A stretch of 64,000 nt of DNA from Flavobacterium sp. 9 (GCF_002754195.1 NZ_PEEU01000001.1:5456001-5520000), one strand, 5' to 3'. Counted from the first letter of the stretch, positions 16,521 to 25,691 are shown. Notes: generated by a model not told the origin, from the letters alone. Translations and numbers: made by a program.

Positions 16521-17597
16521 ATGAAGAAAGTACTTTTCCTTGCAATACTATTATTCTTAAGTTGTTCGGCGGCGTGGACACAAACAAAAATTTCGGATAG
16601 TACCAAAACAGCCAAGGCAAAAAATAAGAACATTGATTTTAATGTGATGCCTTATCTTAACTACAATCGTACTCTTGATTTTATGTTTGGAGCGATCCCA
16701 ATGATGATGTACAAATTAAACAAAACAGATACTATTTCGCCTAAATCGCTATCGGGAATTTCGGCAGTGTATACGACCAATAAATCTTATTTTATAGCTT
16801 CATTCAATAAATGGTATATCAATGAAGATCGCTGGCGCGCGCAATTTTTCGTGGCAACAGGCAACCAAAACGCGCAGTATTATGTGGATGATATTGATAC
16901 TCCGGATTTTTATAATTACGGAACCAAAACTACGATGGTCAACTTTAGTCTACAGCGCAAAGTGGTAAAAGCTTTGTATGCAGGACTTGGTTATGCCTAT
17001 GCGCATTATGACACAAAATACGAAGACGATGTCCAGCCAACTTCGATAACACATACAAATGGTTTGCAGTTACTAACGATGTACGATACACGCGATGCCG
17101 TTTATTATCCTACCAAAGGTGATAAAATCAAATTGCGATGGTTAAGTTATCCCGAATGGTTTGGAAATGATGTTAGTGCGAATAAAATACTATCAGAATT
17201 TAATAAATATTTTCCAATGCGAAATGGTGTCGATGTTCTTGCAGCTCGTTTTTCGGGTAAATTCGGATTAGGGAATATTGCTTTCGAACAGCAAGTAACC
17301 ATCGGAAATGAAGATATCAGAGGATATTCTGAAGGGAAATACCGTGGCGACGGACTTATGGATTTACAAGCAGAATATCGATATAATTTTGGTAAAAAAA
17401 TGGGACTTGTCGGGTTTGCAGGTGTTGCTACGATTTATGGTTCTGATACCGAGAATTTCAATTGGAAATTATATCCCGGAGCCGGAGCCGGTTTTCGCTA
17501 CAGAGCTTTTAAAACTGAAAAATTTAATGTTGGACTTGACGCCGCTGTCGGAAAAGGAGATTGGGGACTTTATTTCCGAATTGGCGAAGCTTTTTAG
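16521..17597 (+). CDS. BamA/TamA-like outer membrane barrel protein
   Basis: A 358-aa exported protein from the ATG at 16521, which begins a good signal peptide (MKKVLFLAILLFLSCSAAWTQ); the 16470 start would add 17 residues ahead of it. The sequence has barrel strands typical of the bacterial surface-antigen (D15) family, including NEDIRGYSEGKYRGDGLMDLQ, which resembles the conserved RGY/F motif of Omp85 strand 12. It ends with GDWGLYFRIGEAF. It has no POTRA domains, so it is not BamA itself; small patatin-less homologues of this kind occur in flavobacteria. Function unknown. Confidence 0.78.
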   Translation: MKKVLFLAILLFLSCSAAWTQTKISDSTKTAKAKNKNIDFNVMPYLNYNRTLDFMFGAIPMMMYKLNKTDTISPKSLSGISAVYTTNKSYFIASFNKWYINEDRWRAQFFVATGNQNAQYYVDDIDTPDFYNYGTKTTMVNFSLQRKVVKALYAGLGYAYAHYDTKYEDDVQPTSITHTNGLQLLTMYDTRDAVYYPTKGDKIKLRWLSYPEWFGNDVSANKILSEFNKYFPMRNGVDVLAARFSGKFGLGNIAFEQQVTIGNEDIRGYSEGKYRGDGLMDLQAEYRYNFGKKMGLVGFAGVATIYGSDTENFNWKLYPGAGAGFRYRAFKTEKFNVGLDAAVGKGDWGLYFRIGEAF

Positions 17598-17636
17598 AAA
17601 ATCTATAACATTATAAAATACCTGTTGAACGTAATG

Positions 17637-17960
17637 TTTTAACACAAAGAAACATAGTTTTTGTTTTTTTAAAAGGAGTTTCACTTATTTAAATGCATTC
17701 TAACGCTTCGGGCAATGTCGTTAAATTTAAGCTTTTAGAAAATAAATTAATCTCGCAAAGGCGCTAAGACGCGAAGTTTAAATACAATGTTGTCATTTCG
17801 ACGGATGAGAAATCTTCGCAAGTAACTCCGTAACGAGAATCCAATCTTTGTCGAGCTTCTCGCGAAGATTTCTCCTCCGTCGAAATGACAAAATCTTTGC
17901 GATTTTGTGTCTTTGCGAGGGATTTATTCACCATATCTAAATGTGTTTAATTTTTTATAC
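17637..17960. repeat. Nested composite of three palindromic repeat families
   Basis: Outer layer: TTTTAACACAAAGAAACATAG (17637-17657) pairs with AAATGTGTTTAATTTTTTATAC (about 17939-17960). Middle layer: TCTCGCAAAGGCGCTAAGACG (17751) pairs with CTTTGCGATTTTGTGTCTTTGCGAG (17895-17919). Inner layer: 30-nt arms at 17790-17819 and 17862-17891, starting TTGTCATTTCGACGGA, that differ at one position. The 404 bp between genes (17598-18001) hold nothing else. Confidence 0.85.
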
Positions 17961-18001
17961 GCCAAGCGAAACAAACGGATGAATTATATTCTGCCAAAAA
18001 A

Positions 18002-18403
18002 TTATAAATTCATTAAATGTGCAGAGATTTGAATTTCTCCATTTCCAAAAGACCAATTTTCAAGACCATTATTTTCTAATAAAACAATAATGACATTGTT
18101 GATCTGGATTTCTGTTGAGGTCGAAATTTTGGTTGCAATCTGATGGTATAATTTCTTCTTTTGTTCGCGGGTTCTGCCTTGTCCGGCTGTTATTTGAACA
18201 TATACAATTGAATCAGAATGTGAAACACCAAGATAACTTTCAGGATATTTTATTTGATGAGGTTCTAATTCTTCAATTACATGAAAATAATCATCTTTCG
18301 GAATATGAAATTCTTCGACTAAAGCCTGATGAACAGATTCTGAAATATTGTTTTTAGTTTCCAGCGAAAGTATCTTAGGAAGGCTGATTCGTACAAATGG
18401 CAT
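18002..18403 (-). CDS. Tautomerase-superfamily protein
   Basis: A 133-aa protein beginning Met-Pro-Phe-Val-Arg-Ile. After Met removal this gives the catalytic N-terminal Pro1 of the tautomerase superfamily. The length fits the fused two-unit type (like malonate semialdehyde decarboxylase or MIF-like proteins) rather than the 60-aa 4-oxalocrotonate tautomerase subunit. A second beta-alpha-beta unit starts near SIVYVQITAGQGRTREQKKK. It is a small cytosolic enzyme of unknown substrate, transcribed alone on the minus strand. Confidence 0.85.
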   Translation of the reverse strand: MPFVRISLPKILSLETKNNISESVHQALVEEFHIPKDDYFHVIEELEPHQIKYPESYLGVSHSDSIVYVQITAGQGRTREQKKKLYHQIATKISTSTEIQINNVIIVLLENNGLENWSFGNGEIQISAHLMNL

Positions 18404-18474
18404 TTGGATTTTTATTTAAGGTTGAAATATAAAGATAAATCTTCTTTTTTAAAGAGTAATAAAATTTAAAAGAA

Positions 18475-18499
18475 AACCCCGAAAATTTCTTTCGGGGTT
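18475..18499 (-). terminator. Intrinsic terminator after sulfatase gene
   Basis: A 10-bp stem AACCCCGAAA/TTTCGGGGTT with a 5-nt loop, followed on the minus strand by A/T-rich sequence. It lies 17 nt past the end of the sulfatase gene. Confidence 0.85.
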
Positions 18500-18516
18500 T
18501 ATATTTTATTAGAAAA

Positions 18517-20088
18517 TTATCTTTCTATCTGTGGTTTCGGCAGTTTTGCAATTACATCATCTATTGAGAATGTTGCCGGAGCCTGACGTGGCGGAAACTT
18601 ACGGTAGGTTTCCAGATATGCTGCGACTTTTGATACTGCCGGCAAAATTAGAAATGCACGATCCATCATCCATTTTTCATATCCAATAGAACCATCTACA
18701 GAATATTCGAAAGGATCTGCTAATAAGTCAATTATAAACGGTCCTCTTAGTTTTAGCATTGGGTCACGCCATATTTCCATTCCTTTGGCATATTGAGCGG
18801 CAAAAGTATATTTAAAACGGTCATCACGATATGCAACTAAATTTCCATCATCATCAAAATAAACAAAATCATGACGATTACTTCCGCTTTCACCTTTTAG
18901 ATACGACAATTGATTGTAACCATCTAAGTGAACTTTGAAGTTTTTGCTTCCTTCCTGCACACCATTTTGAGCACTTTGTACTAAATTTTGATCACCTCCT
19001 GCCGCAGCGACTAAAGTTGGTAACCAATCTTCTGCCGAAAATAATCCGGTTAAATTACTTCCCGGTTTGATAACTCCCGGCCAGCGAACCACAGCGGGAG
19101 CACGATAAGCGCCTTCCCAGTTGGTATCTTTTTCTGAGCGAAATGGAGAAGAACCTCCGTCAGGCCATTGATTTTTCATCGCACCATTATCAGTAGACCA
19201 GATTACAATCGTATTGTCGGCAATTTTAAGATCGTCTAATAGTTTTAAAAGTTCGCCAACCATTGCATCGTGTTCAACCATTCCGTCAGCTTGAGTTCCA
19301 AGACCTGTTTTTCCTAAAGAAGAAGGTTTTAAATGGGTGAAAACGTGCATTCTGGTACTGTTAAACCAAGTGAAGGAAGGTTTTCCTGCCTTAGCTGATT
19401 TGGTGATAAAATCTTTGGCTGCAGCCAAAAATTCTTCGTCTACAGTTTCCATTCTTTTTTTAGTCAAAGGTCCTGTATCTTCTATTTTTCCGCCTGCAGT
19501 TGCTCTTAAAACACCACGAGGTCCAAATGCTTTTTTGAATTCTGCTCCTTTTGGATAATCAGCATTTTCCGGTTCTTCTTCAGCATTTAAGTGATAGAGA
19601 TTCCCGAAAAACTCATCAAATCCATGTTCGGTTGGTAAGTATTTGTCCTGATCTCCAAGGTGATTTTTACCAAATTGTCCGCATACATAACCTAGTGGTT
19701 TCAGGAATTCGGCAATTGTTGGATCTTCTTTTTGTAAACCAACGGGAGATCCCGGAAGTCCAACTTTTGTCAAACCGGTACGATAAGGAGATTGTCCTGT
19801 AATAAGTGCAGCACGACCGGCAGTACAGCTTTGCTGTGCATAATATTGAATAAAAACAGCTCCTTCATTACCAATTTTGTCGATATTGGGAGTTGTAAAG
19901 CCCATTAAACCACGGCTGTAAGCGCTTACGTTTGTAACTCCCACATCATCACCAAAAATAATTAGAATGTTAGGTTTTGATTTGTTTTTTTGAGCTACAA
20001 TATTTGTAGAAATTCCGAATAACAATAAAATAAGTAAGGACAATTTCATCGTTATTTCAATCCTGTTTAATTTTTTTGATGAATTCAT
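18517..20088 (-). CDS. Exported sulfatase (arylsulfatase family)
   Basis: A type I sulfatase, 523 aa. The signal peptide MKLSLLILLLFGISTNIVAQ begins at residue 14, so translation may start at 20049 instead. The metal site is IFGDDVG (about 45-50). The formylglycine motif is CTAGR with Cys88, the C-x-A-x-R type that needs maturation by an FGE-like enzyme encoded elsewhere. GQFGKNHLGD and TDNGAMKNQWPDGG are further sulfatase landmarks. It hydrolyses sulfate esters in the periplasm or at the surface; the natural substrate is unknown. A second sulfatase lies at 21147-22607, with no polysaccharide-degradation genes between them. Confidence 0.93.
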   Translation of the reverse strand: MNSSKKLNRIEITMKLSLLILLLFGISTNIVAQKNKSKPNILIIFGDDVGVTNVSAYSRGLMGFTTPNIDKIGNEGAVFIQYYAQQSCTAGRAALITGQSPYRTGLTKVGLPGSPVGLQKEDPTIAEFLKPLGYVCGQFGKNHLGDQDKYLPTEHGFDEFFGNLYHLNAEEEPENADYPKGAEFKKAFGPRGVLRATAGGKIEDTGPLTKKRMETVDEEFLAAAKDFITKSAKAGKPSFTWFNSTRMHVFTHLKPSSLGKTGLGTQADGMVEHDAMVGELLKLLDDLKIADNTIVIWSTDNGAMKNQWPDGGSSPFRSEKDTNWEGAYRAPAVVRWPGVIKPGSNLTGLFSAEDWLPTLVAAAGGDQNLVQSAQNGVQEGSKNFKVHLDGYNQLSYLKGESGSNRHDFVYFDDDGNLVAYRDDRFKYTFAAQYAKGMEIWRDPMLKLRGPFIIDLLADPFEYSVDGSIGYEKWMMDRAFLILPAVSKVAAYLETYRKFPPRQAPATFSIDDVIAKLPKPQIER

Positions 20089-20228
20089 GAAAATTGTTTT
20101 TAAGGGGTTCTATTTGTGTTAGGGACTAAGTTCTTGATTAGGTAAGAATTAGTACACGTAAAGTTATTTATTTTTAAGGTTTGGTTTTTAAGGTATTATG
20201 TTTCAAATTATAAATTGAAACATAAAAA

Positions 20229-20254
20229 AAGCCCAATTCATAAGAATTGGGCTT
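20229..20254 (-). terminator. Intrinsic terminator after VOC gene
   Basis: A perfect 11-bp stem AAGCCCAATTC/GAATTGGGCTT with a 4-nt loop. It lies 25 nt beyond the VOC gene, and A-rich sequence follows it on the minus strand. Confidence 0.88.
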
Positions 20255-20278
20255 GGTGTTTTTTTTGAAATTTTAGCA

Positions 20279-20929
20279 TTAGAAAGATAATTCTATAGAA
20301 TCGCTATTATTTTCAATCCTGACTTTTGTTTTATTTCTTTGAGAAGGCGTTTGCGTTGGATACCAATTGCGATAAGGTTTTACAATGATAAGCAAGCCTT
20401 CGTCGTCTCCAATTGCAGCAAAATTTTCGCTATTAAAATTTTTAGCAAAAAAAGAAAGACCATAATCTTCTATTAATTGTGTTCCTAATTCTATTGGATT
20501 TTCATCGACAATACCAATTTCGCTAATGTTTAATATTGATTTATAACTGAAATCTTTTATCTGTGAATTATCAAGATCATGTCTGGCAATAAACTCTAAT
20601 AAATTGCCATTGTTATCATAAAAATAAACTGCATTTGCATTCCAGGTTTCAAAATTTGCAATTACACGTTTATCTTCAATAACTACTAAATCAATTTTGT
20701 CGTTACACCATTTTATTGCTTCCTCAAGTTTGTTCTCCGGAATATTGAAAGCAAAATGATACATAGAATTAAAATCAGGGTTTTCCACAAATTTCAAGAT
20801 TGAATTTCCTGCTTTAATGGTAACAGATTTTGATGTTTTTTCTATGATTGGCAATTCGAGAATATCTCTATAAAATGCAACAGTTTCCGGAATATTGTTG
20901 GTTTGAATTTGAATATGTTCTAACTTCAT
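20279..20929 (-). CDS. VOC-family (glyoxalase/bleomycin-resistance fold) protein
   Basis: A 216-aa protein that opens MKLEHIQIQTNNIPETVAFYRDILE split over residues 1-25, the typical first beta-alpha-beta unit of the vicinal oxygen chelate fold. A second unit contains VYFYDNNGNLLEFIARH, whose Glu is a usual metal ligand. The C-terminal 90 residues are a second, weaker module. It is a probable metal-dependent small-molecule enzyme or binding protein of unknown substrate. Single-gene unit between two sulfatases. Confidence 0.85.
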   Translation of the reverse strand: MKLEHIQIQTNNIPETVAFYRDILELPIIEKTSKSVTIKAGNSILKFVENPDFNSMYHFAFNIPENKLEEAIKWCNDKIDLVVIEDKRVIANFETWNANAVYFYDNNGNLLEFIARHDLDNSQIKDFSYKSILNISEIGIVDENPIELGTQLIEDYGLSFFAKNFNSENFAAIGDDEGLLIIVKPYRNWYPTQTPSQRNKTKVRIENNSDSIELSF

Positions 20930-21098
20930 AATAATAGTATTTTATGTTGAGGCAAAAAACTTCTTTTCGTTTCAAACAAATTTAAAAAACGGTTATAGAA
21001 TTCTGAATACGCTACGATTTTATACTTCAATGAAAGAATAAGAAATTATTATGAGAAAGGAATCTATTATTCGAAAAGGAGAGTTTTATCAATAAAAA

Positions 21099-21122
21099 AA
21101 GCCAATTCATATGAACTGACTT
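21099..21122 (-). terminator. Weak hairpin terminator after second sulfatase
   Basis: An imperfect stem AAGCCAATTCAT/ATGAACTGACTT with one wobble and one mismatch, preceded on the plus strand by an A-run that becomes a U-run on the minus transcript. It lies 25 nt beyond the sulfatase stop. Confidence 0.55.
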
Positions 21123-21146
21123 TGGTTATTAACTGAATTATGGTCT

Positions 21147-22607
21147 TTAAAAAGTGGCAGGATTTCTAAGATTCTTCCCAATTTTATTATTCAAATCATC
21201 GCCCAAATCTTCTCGGGCAGTTTCTGCAATTTTTTGTATTTGCTGTACAATTTCAGGATATAATAATTGCACATCACGAGCTTCTCCGGGATCATGAGAC
21301 AAATCATAAAGCGCTAGAGGAACTTGCATTGTTGCACCTTCGCCACGAAGTCCGTCTTTGCCTTGCAGTTTTTGATTGTAAGTTGTTGATTTATGCGGAA
21401 AAACTAATTTCCAGTGTTTATATCGAATTGCTTCAAGATTATTGCTTCCAACTCCAAAATAATAATAAAAAGTATCTCTAGGTCCGGTTGCTGTTTTTCC
21501 GGTAAGAAGCGGTAAAAAGTTTAAACCGTCAATTTGTTTTTCCGGCAAAGAAGCTCCAGTAATAGCCGCAATAGTTGGCAGTAAATCCATATTAGTCATT
21601 AGGGAACTATTTACGGTTCCGGCTTTTATTTTTTCGGGCCAACGAATTAAAAAAGGAACCCTCGTGCCGCCTTCCCAAGTAGTGGATTTTCCTTCTCTAA
21701 ATCCTCCCGACGAACCTGCATTATCTCCAAATATCAACCACGGACCGTTATCGCTGGTTATAATTAGTACCGTATTTTTGGCAATTCCTTCGTTATCCAG
21801 TGTTCTTAATATTTCGCCAATTGACCAATCGAGTTCCATAATTACATCGCCAAAAAGTCCTAAATCGCTTTTGCCTTTAAACTTGTCTGAAACCGCGAGT
21901 GGGGCATGAGGCAAAGGATGTGTCAGGTATAAAAAGAAAGGATTTTTTTTGTTCTTTTTTATAAAACCAACTGCTTTTTCTGTAAAAAGTGTAGTCAAAG
22001 CCGAAGCATCTTTGATATTTTTAATAGTATCAATAATAGTCGTATTACTTATTAACGGAAGAGGAGGAAAGCCCGATCGCATATCTTTCGCATCTGTTAC
22101 TTTTGAGTAACCATCATAATCAATTGGCCAGACGTCATGCGAATACGGAATACCAAAAAATTCATCAAAACCATAATTTGTAGGCCAATATGGAAGTTGG
22201 TTTCCTAAATGCCATTTGCCATAATTAGCGGTTTTATATCCTGCTTTTTTCAAAAGTGTTGCAATAGTTTCTTCATTTGGATTTAGCGCACGTTTGGCTC
22301 CGGGAAGCAACACGCCGGACATACCAATACGATTGGGATAACATCCTGTTAATAAAGCAGCTCTCGATGCGGTACAAATGGCTTGTCCGGCATTAAAATT
22401 AGTAAAACGCATTCCTTCCTGCGCAATCTCATTAAAATGCGGAGTCGCAATTCCCGTCATTCCATAAGGTTCCGTATCGCCGTAACCCATATCGTCCATG
22501 TTGATAATGATGATATTGGGTTTTGAATTTTGTGTTTTATTTTGAGCACTAATATTCAGGATAATGGTAAAAAAGAATAGGATTATCAAAACGAAACCTC
22601 TTTTCAT
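21147..22607 (-). CDS. Exported sulfatase
   Basis: A 486-aa type I sulfatase with signal peptide (FVLIILFFFTIILNISAQ). The metal-binding segment is INMDDMGYGD (about 35-44) and the formylglycine motif is CTASR with Cys78 in AGQAICTASRAALLTG. GKWHLG, SHDVWPIDYDGY and SDNGPW are other conserved sulfatase blocks, and the C-terminal subdomain ends LYDLSHDPGEARDVQ, as in the AslA/arylsulfatase A group. Periplasmic or surface desulfation of an unidentified substrate. It is paralogous in architecture to 18517-20088 but clearly not a recent duplicate. Confidence 0.94.
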   Translation of the reverse strand: MKRGFVLIILFFFTIILNISAQNKTQNSKPNIIIINMDDMGYGDTEPYGMTGIATPHFNEIAQEGMRFTNFNAGQAICTASRAALLTGCYPNRIGMSGVLLPGAKRALNPNEETIATLLKKAGYKTANYGKWHLGNQLPYWPTNYGFDEFFGIPYSHDVWPIDYDGYSKVTDAKDMRSGFPPLPLISNTTIIDTIKNIKDASALTTLFTEKAVGFIKKNKKNPFFLYLTHPLPHAPLAVSDKFKGKSDLGLFGDVIMELDWSIGEILRTLDNEGIAKNTVLIITSDNGPWLIFGDNAGSSGGFREGKSTTWEGGTRVPFLIRWPEKIKAGTVNSSLMTNMDLLPTIAAITGASLPEKQIDGLNFLPLLTGKTATGPRDTFYYYFGVGSNNLEAIRYKHWKLVFPHKSTTYNQKLQGKDGLRGEGATMQVPLALYDLSHDPGEARDVQLLYPEIVQQIQKIAETAREDLGDDLNNKIGKNLRNPATF

Positions 22608-22782
22608 AATTGATGGTTTTTGAGATAGTAAATAGTAGTTTGGCTTTTATTTAGTCAAATACAAATATATTCAAAAGTCAAAACTTAAATTGTTTTATAA
22701 AAGCATAGAACGAAGGTTTTATGTTAGAAAAGAAAGAGCTTTTTAATTTTTATTAATAGTAATACTAATAATTAATTTTTAG

Positions 22783-22790
22783 TATGTTTG
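22783..22790 (+). promoter_or_regulatory. Putative -7 element
   Basis: TATGTTTG fits the Bacteroidota -7 consensus TAnnTTTG and lies 13 nt before the ATG of the membrane protein gene. No clear TTG is present at the expected -33 spacing. Confidence 0.4.
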
Positions 22791-22803
22791 AAAGAAAAAA
22801 CGG

Positions 22804-23529
22804 ATGAATGAATATCTAAAGAATTATTATAATATTATAAAAGAGAACATAACTATGTTTGCTATTGTGCCAACAATATTAGGCGGAATATGGCAATTAT
22901 GGATGTTAGGTTCTATTTCATCAAATATGATTCGTTTTTTCTCGATTTCGCAGTTGATTTCTGATGGTTTGCTTGTTTTAGGTTTTTTCGTTTTTCCAGT
23001 TTCAATTGTTTTTCAAACTATTAAAAATAGGAGGAAAACTGAAAAGGTGAAAACAGAACCGACAAGTAAATTTGTAGATGTTTATGTCGCTTTTATTGTT
23101 TTAACAATTGTGCTGGTGATTATTACGGTTTTACTTCTTGTTTGGATCATTAGTGACATTCGAGAGATTATACAATTAAAAGAGCTTAACTCTTTATGGA
23201 AGCTTTTATTTCTTTTAAACGTATTAACGGTTTTGGTTTATACCTATTTCGGGAAGTTTATTGAAAGAAGACTAACTTTTGGTTTATTTGTAGCTATTGT
23301 GTTAATAATGAATATGATAATTACCTTGAGATGTTTTTCTAAAGTTTCAAAAGATGTTTCAGGTATAGAAAACATTCAGGTTTTGCTTGATGATATTGAG
23401 AAAAAGGATTGTTATTCTAAAGCTCCTGAAATCTTATATTTTAATGACAAATACATTTTTATTGCTTTACAGAAGAAAAACAAACAAAGCATTTTGATTA
23501 AAAAGTTTGATGCTCTATTTGAAGAATAA
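22804..23529 (+). CDS. Predicted multi-pass membrane protein, unknown function
   Basis: A 241-aa protein with five likely transmembrane helices: about 17-38 (FAIVPTILGGIWQLWMLGSI), 53-75, 95-120 (VAFIVLTIVLVIITVLLLVWII), 130-152 and 160-178. The C-terminal domain of about 55 residues is soluble and charged (DIEKKDCYSKAPEILYFNDKY). A Lys/Arg-rich cytoplasmic loop lies at about 76-90. No known family was recognised. It stands alone between divergent and same-strand neighbours, with a TAnnTTTG-like element just upstream. Confidence 0.6.
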   Translation: MNEYLKNYYNIIKENITMFAIVPTILGGIWQLWMLGSISSNMIRFFSISQLISDGLLVLGFFVFPVSIVFQTIKNRRKTEKVKTEPTSKFVDVYVAFIVLTIVLVIITVLLLVWIISDIREIIQLKELNSLWKLLFLLNVLTVLVYTYFGKFIERRLTFGLFVAIVLIMNMIITLRCFSKVSKDVSGIENIQVLLDDIEKKDCYSKAPEILYFNDKYIFIALQKKNKQSILIKKFDALFEE

Positions 23530-23611
23530 ACGTTATCTGAATTAAAAAAAGTTTCAATAACTGTCACAAAAACAAAAAAGTAGGGTCTATTATACTTGAA
23601 AACCATTTACT

Positions 23612-25057
23612 ATGACAAAACTATTTATTTCGCTTACCGCAATATTATCTTTTTCGTTTTTAACGGCGCAAGAACAGACAAAGACAGCAAAGGAATTAAA
23701 TACTAAGATTGATCAATATTTAACTGAAGTTACAACCAAGTATAATATGCCTGGAATTGCTGTTGCGGTAATTAAAAATGGCAAAATCATTCACCGAAAT
23801 AACTACGGAAAAGCAAATATTGAATTTGATGTTCCAGTATCTGACAAATCTATTTTTAGAATTTATTCTTTGACAAAAACGATTATTGTTACAGGAGTTT
23901 TTCAATTAATTGAGCAAAATAAACTGGCATTAGAAGATCCTATTTCAAAATATCTTCCTGATTTACCAGCAACATGGAATTCAGTTCAAGTAAAACATTT
24001 AGTTTCACATTCATCAGGACTTCCTGATATTGTAAATTACGAACAATTGCCGGAAAATGAAGCTAAAGCAAAAGTATTTGTCGATGCTATTCAATTTGAG
24101 AAAGGCGAAAAATACGAGTACAATCAAACTAATTTTTGGCTGCTTCAAAAAATTATAGAAACCATAAGCAAACAAAATATTGAAACGTTTATAATTGAAA
24201 ATCAGTTTGGAAGTCAAGCGGATAATAAAGATGTTTTTTTCTCTACAGATTCACGAGATATTTTTGCAAACAGAGTTACACCTTACAATAATTTTTCGGG
24301 AGGTAAAATGCAAATCGGACTTTCTAATAACGGAAGTTACCTAAATAGCTGCAATGGTATAAATATTACTATGGATGAGTTTATAAAATGGGATAGTAAA
24401 TTCAACCAAAATAAACTCATTAATGAGAAAACTAAAAACACAATGTGGACTTTATTTCCGTTCACAAAAACAGATTATAAATTTACTTTAGGTTGGGATT
24501 AACGCAATATAAACGGACACATTTCATATGGTTTTTCGGGAGGAAGAAGAGTTGCGTACAGAAATTTCCCCAAAGACAATTTGAGTATTATATTCCTGGC
24601 AAACGGAATTGGAAGCGATGCAAATGTCGAAGATATAATCAATCATATTGCTAATTTTGTGGATAATGATATCATAGATTATGGTTTTGTGGCGTATGAA
24701 ACTTTAATGAAAAGTGCGCAGGAAAACGTTTCAGGTTTAAAAAATACTTTTGCTGCTTTGAAAAAAGATCCAAAATATGCCAATGTCAATTTAGAAGAAC
24801 ATCTTAACAGAATTGGATATGTACTTTTATATCATGATCAAAAAGTGCCCGAAGCAGTTTCGGTTTTTAGTTTGAATGCCAAAGAATATCCTAAATCAAG
24901 TAATGTTTACGATAGTTTAGCAGAAGCTTATGAAGTAAATAAGGATATAAAAAATGCTTTACTGAGTTATACAAAAGCAGCAGAATTAAATACTGACGCA
25001 GATTATCGCGCCAGAATCAGCAAGAAAATAACAGAGTTAAAACAATTGCTTAAATAA
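23612..25057 (+). pseudogene. Serine hydrolase (beta-lactamase family) interrupted by an in-frame stop
   Basis: A beta-lactamase/penicillin-binding-like serine hydrolase. The first 296 residues hold a signal peptide (MTKLFISLTAILSFSFLTAQ), the SxxK motif (Ser86-Leu-Thr-Lys89) and a Tyr170 region (YEYNQTNFW), then stop at TAA (24500-24502). The same frame continues without shift from 24503 to 25057 for 184 residues. This part begins RNINGHISYGFSGGRR, which carries the third active-site motif, and ends in a TPR-like helical tail (PKSSNVYDSLAEAYEVN). Family members usually read through here, so one CAA-to-TAA change or a base-calling error is the simplest cause. A truncated protein would lack the third motif and probably be inactive. 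Confidence 0.88.
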
Positions 25058-25096
25058 AACGAAAACTCAAATTCAGAACTCAGTTCTAAAATAAAA

Positions 25097-25130
25097 AAAG
25101 CCTATTTCCAAGATCCGAAAATAGGCTTTT
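25097..25130 (-). terminator. Intrinsic terminator after arsC
   Basis: Stem AAAGCCTATTT/AAATAGGCTTT of 11 bp with a 10-nt loop, then U-rich on the minus transcript. It lies about 20 nt beyond the arsC stop and closes the ars operon, leaving no room for an exporter gene. It can also serve the plus-strand hydrolase. Confidence 0.85.
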
Positions 25131-25150
25131 AAATTTTAATTCAACAGCAA

Positions 25151-25561
25151 TTAAGAAATTTGTAATGCGCTGCAATATTCTTTAATCATTTGTCTAACAC
25201 GTCTGAATTCGTTTAAAATTTCTTCTTCAGTTCCTGTCGCTTTTGCAGGATCAGGGAAGTTTTGATGTAGTTTTTTGGCTTTTGTTGGCAAAAACGGACA
25301 GCGTTCTTTGGCATTATCACAAACGGTAATTACGATATCAAAATCAATATTTTCATATTCATCAACGTGATTTGATGTGTGATTTGATATATCAATTCCA
25401 TCTTCTTTCATTGTTGTAATCGCTCTTGGATTTACACCGTGTGTTTCAACTCCGGCGCTGTAAACTTCGGCTTTATCATCAAAAAAATGCCTTAAATAAG
25501 CTTCGGCAATTTGACTTCTGCAACTATTTCCGGTGCAAAGTACGAGAATCTTCTTTTTCAT
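25151..25561 (-). CDS. arsC: Arsenate reductase (low-molecular-weight phosphatase type)
   Basis: A 136-aa arsenate reductase related to low-molecular-weight tyrosine phosphatases. The P-loop is CTGNSCRS with Cys9 and Arg15; the redox pair Cys81 and Cys88 in TVCDNAKERC lines up with Cys82/Cys89 of the S. aureus thioredoxin-linked enzyme, and FPDPAKATG supplies the catalytic Asp-Pro. It would reduce arsenate to arsenite in the cytosol. Its start lies 4 nt after a 41-aa membrane ORF, and it is the last gene before a terminator. Normally an ACR3 or ArsB exporter accompanies it; none is present here. Confidence 0.94.
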   Translation of the reverse strand: MKKKILVLCTGNSCRSQIAEAYLRHFFDDKAEVYSAGVETHGVNPRAITTMKEDGIDISNHTSNHVDEYENIDFDIVITVCDNAKERCPFLPTKAKKLHQNFPDPAKATGTEEEILNEFRRVRQMIKEYCSALQIS

Positions 25562-25565
25562 AATT

Positions 25566-25691
25566 TTAGACTAATAACCAAATGATATTGATAATGCAAA
25601 ACTTTGGCTCAAAGCCAAAAATAAGCTGCAACACAATAACAGATGTGGTGATGATAATTGGTTTTTTGTATTTAATTAATAGATCGAACAT
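25566..25691 (-). CDS. Small (41-aa) single-span membrane peptide in the ars operon
   Basis: A short frame on the minus strand from ATG (25691) to TAA (25566). It encodes a basic N-terminus (MFDLLIKYKKP), a hydrophobic span (IIITTSVIVLQLIFGF) and a second hydrophobic end (FCIINIIWLLV). It stops 4 nt before the arsC ATG, a spacing typical of translational coupling. The region is otherwise unexplained and its composition is membrane-peptide-like. No family is recognised. It could be an accessory membrane peptide or the remnant of a larger transporter gene. Confidence 0.6.
   Translation of the reverse strand: MFDLLIKYKKPIIITTSVIVLQLIFGFEPKFCIINIIWLLV

Noticed and set aside
17308..17616. A 102-aa frame overlapping the BamA-like gene
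   Set aside because: It lies almost fully inside the barrel gene in another frame, with no recognisable protein character.
24503..25057. Separate TPR-like gene downstream of the serine hydrolase
   Set aside because: It has no good start codon or signal peptide, and it continues the hydrolase frame exactly, including an active-site motif, so it is the second part of the same gene.
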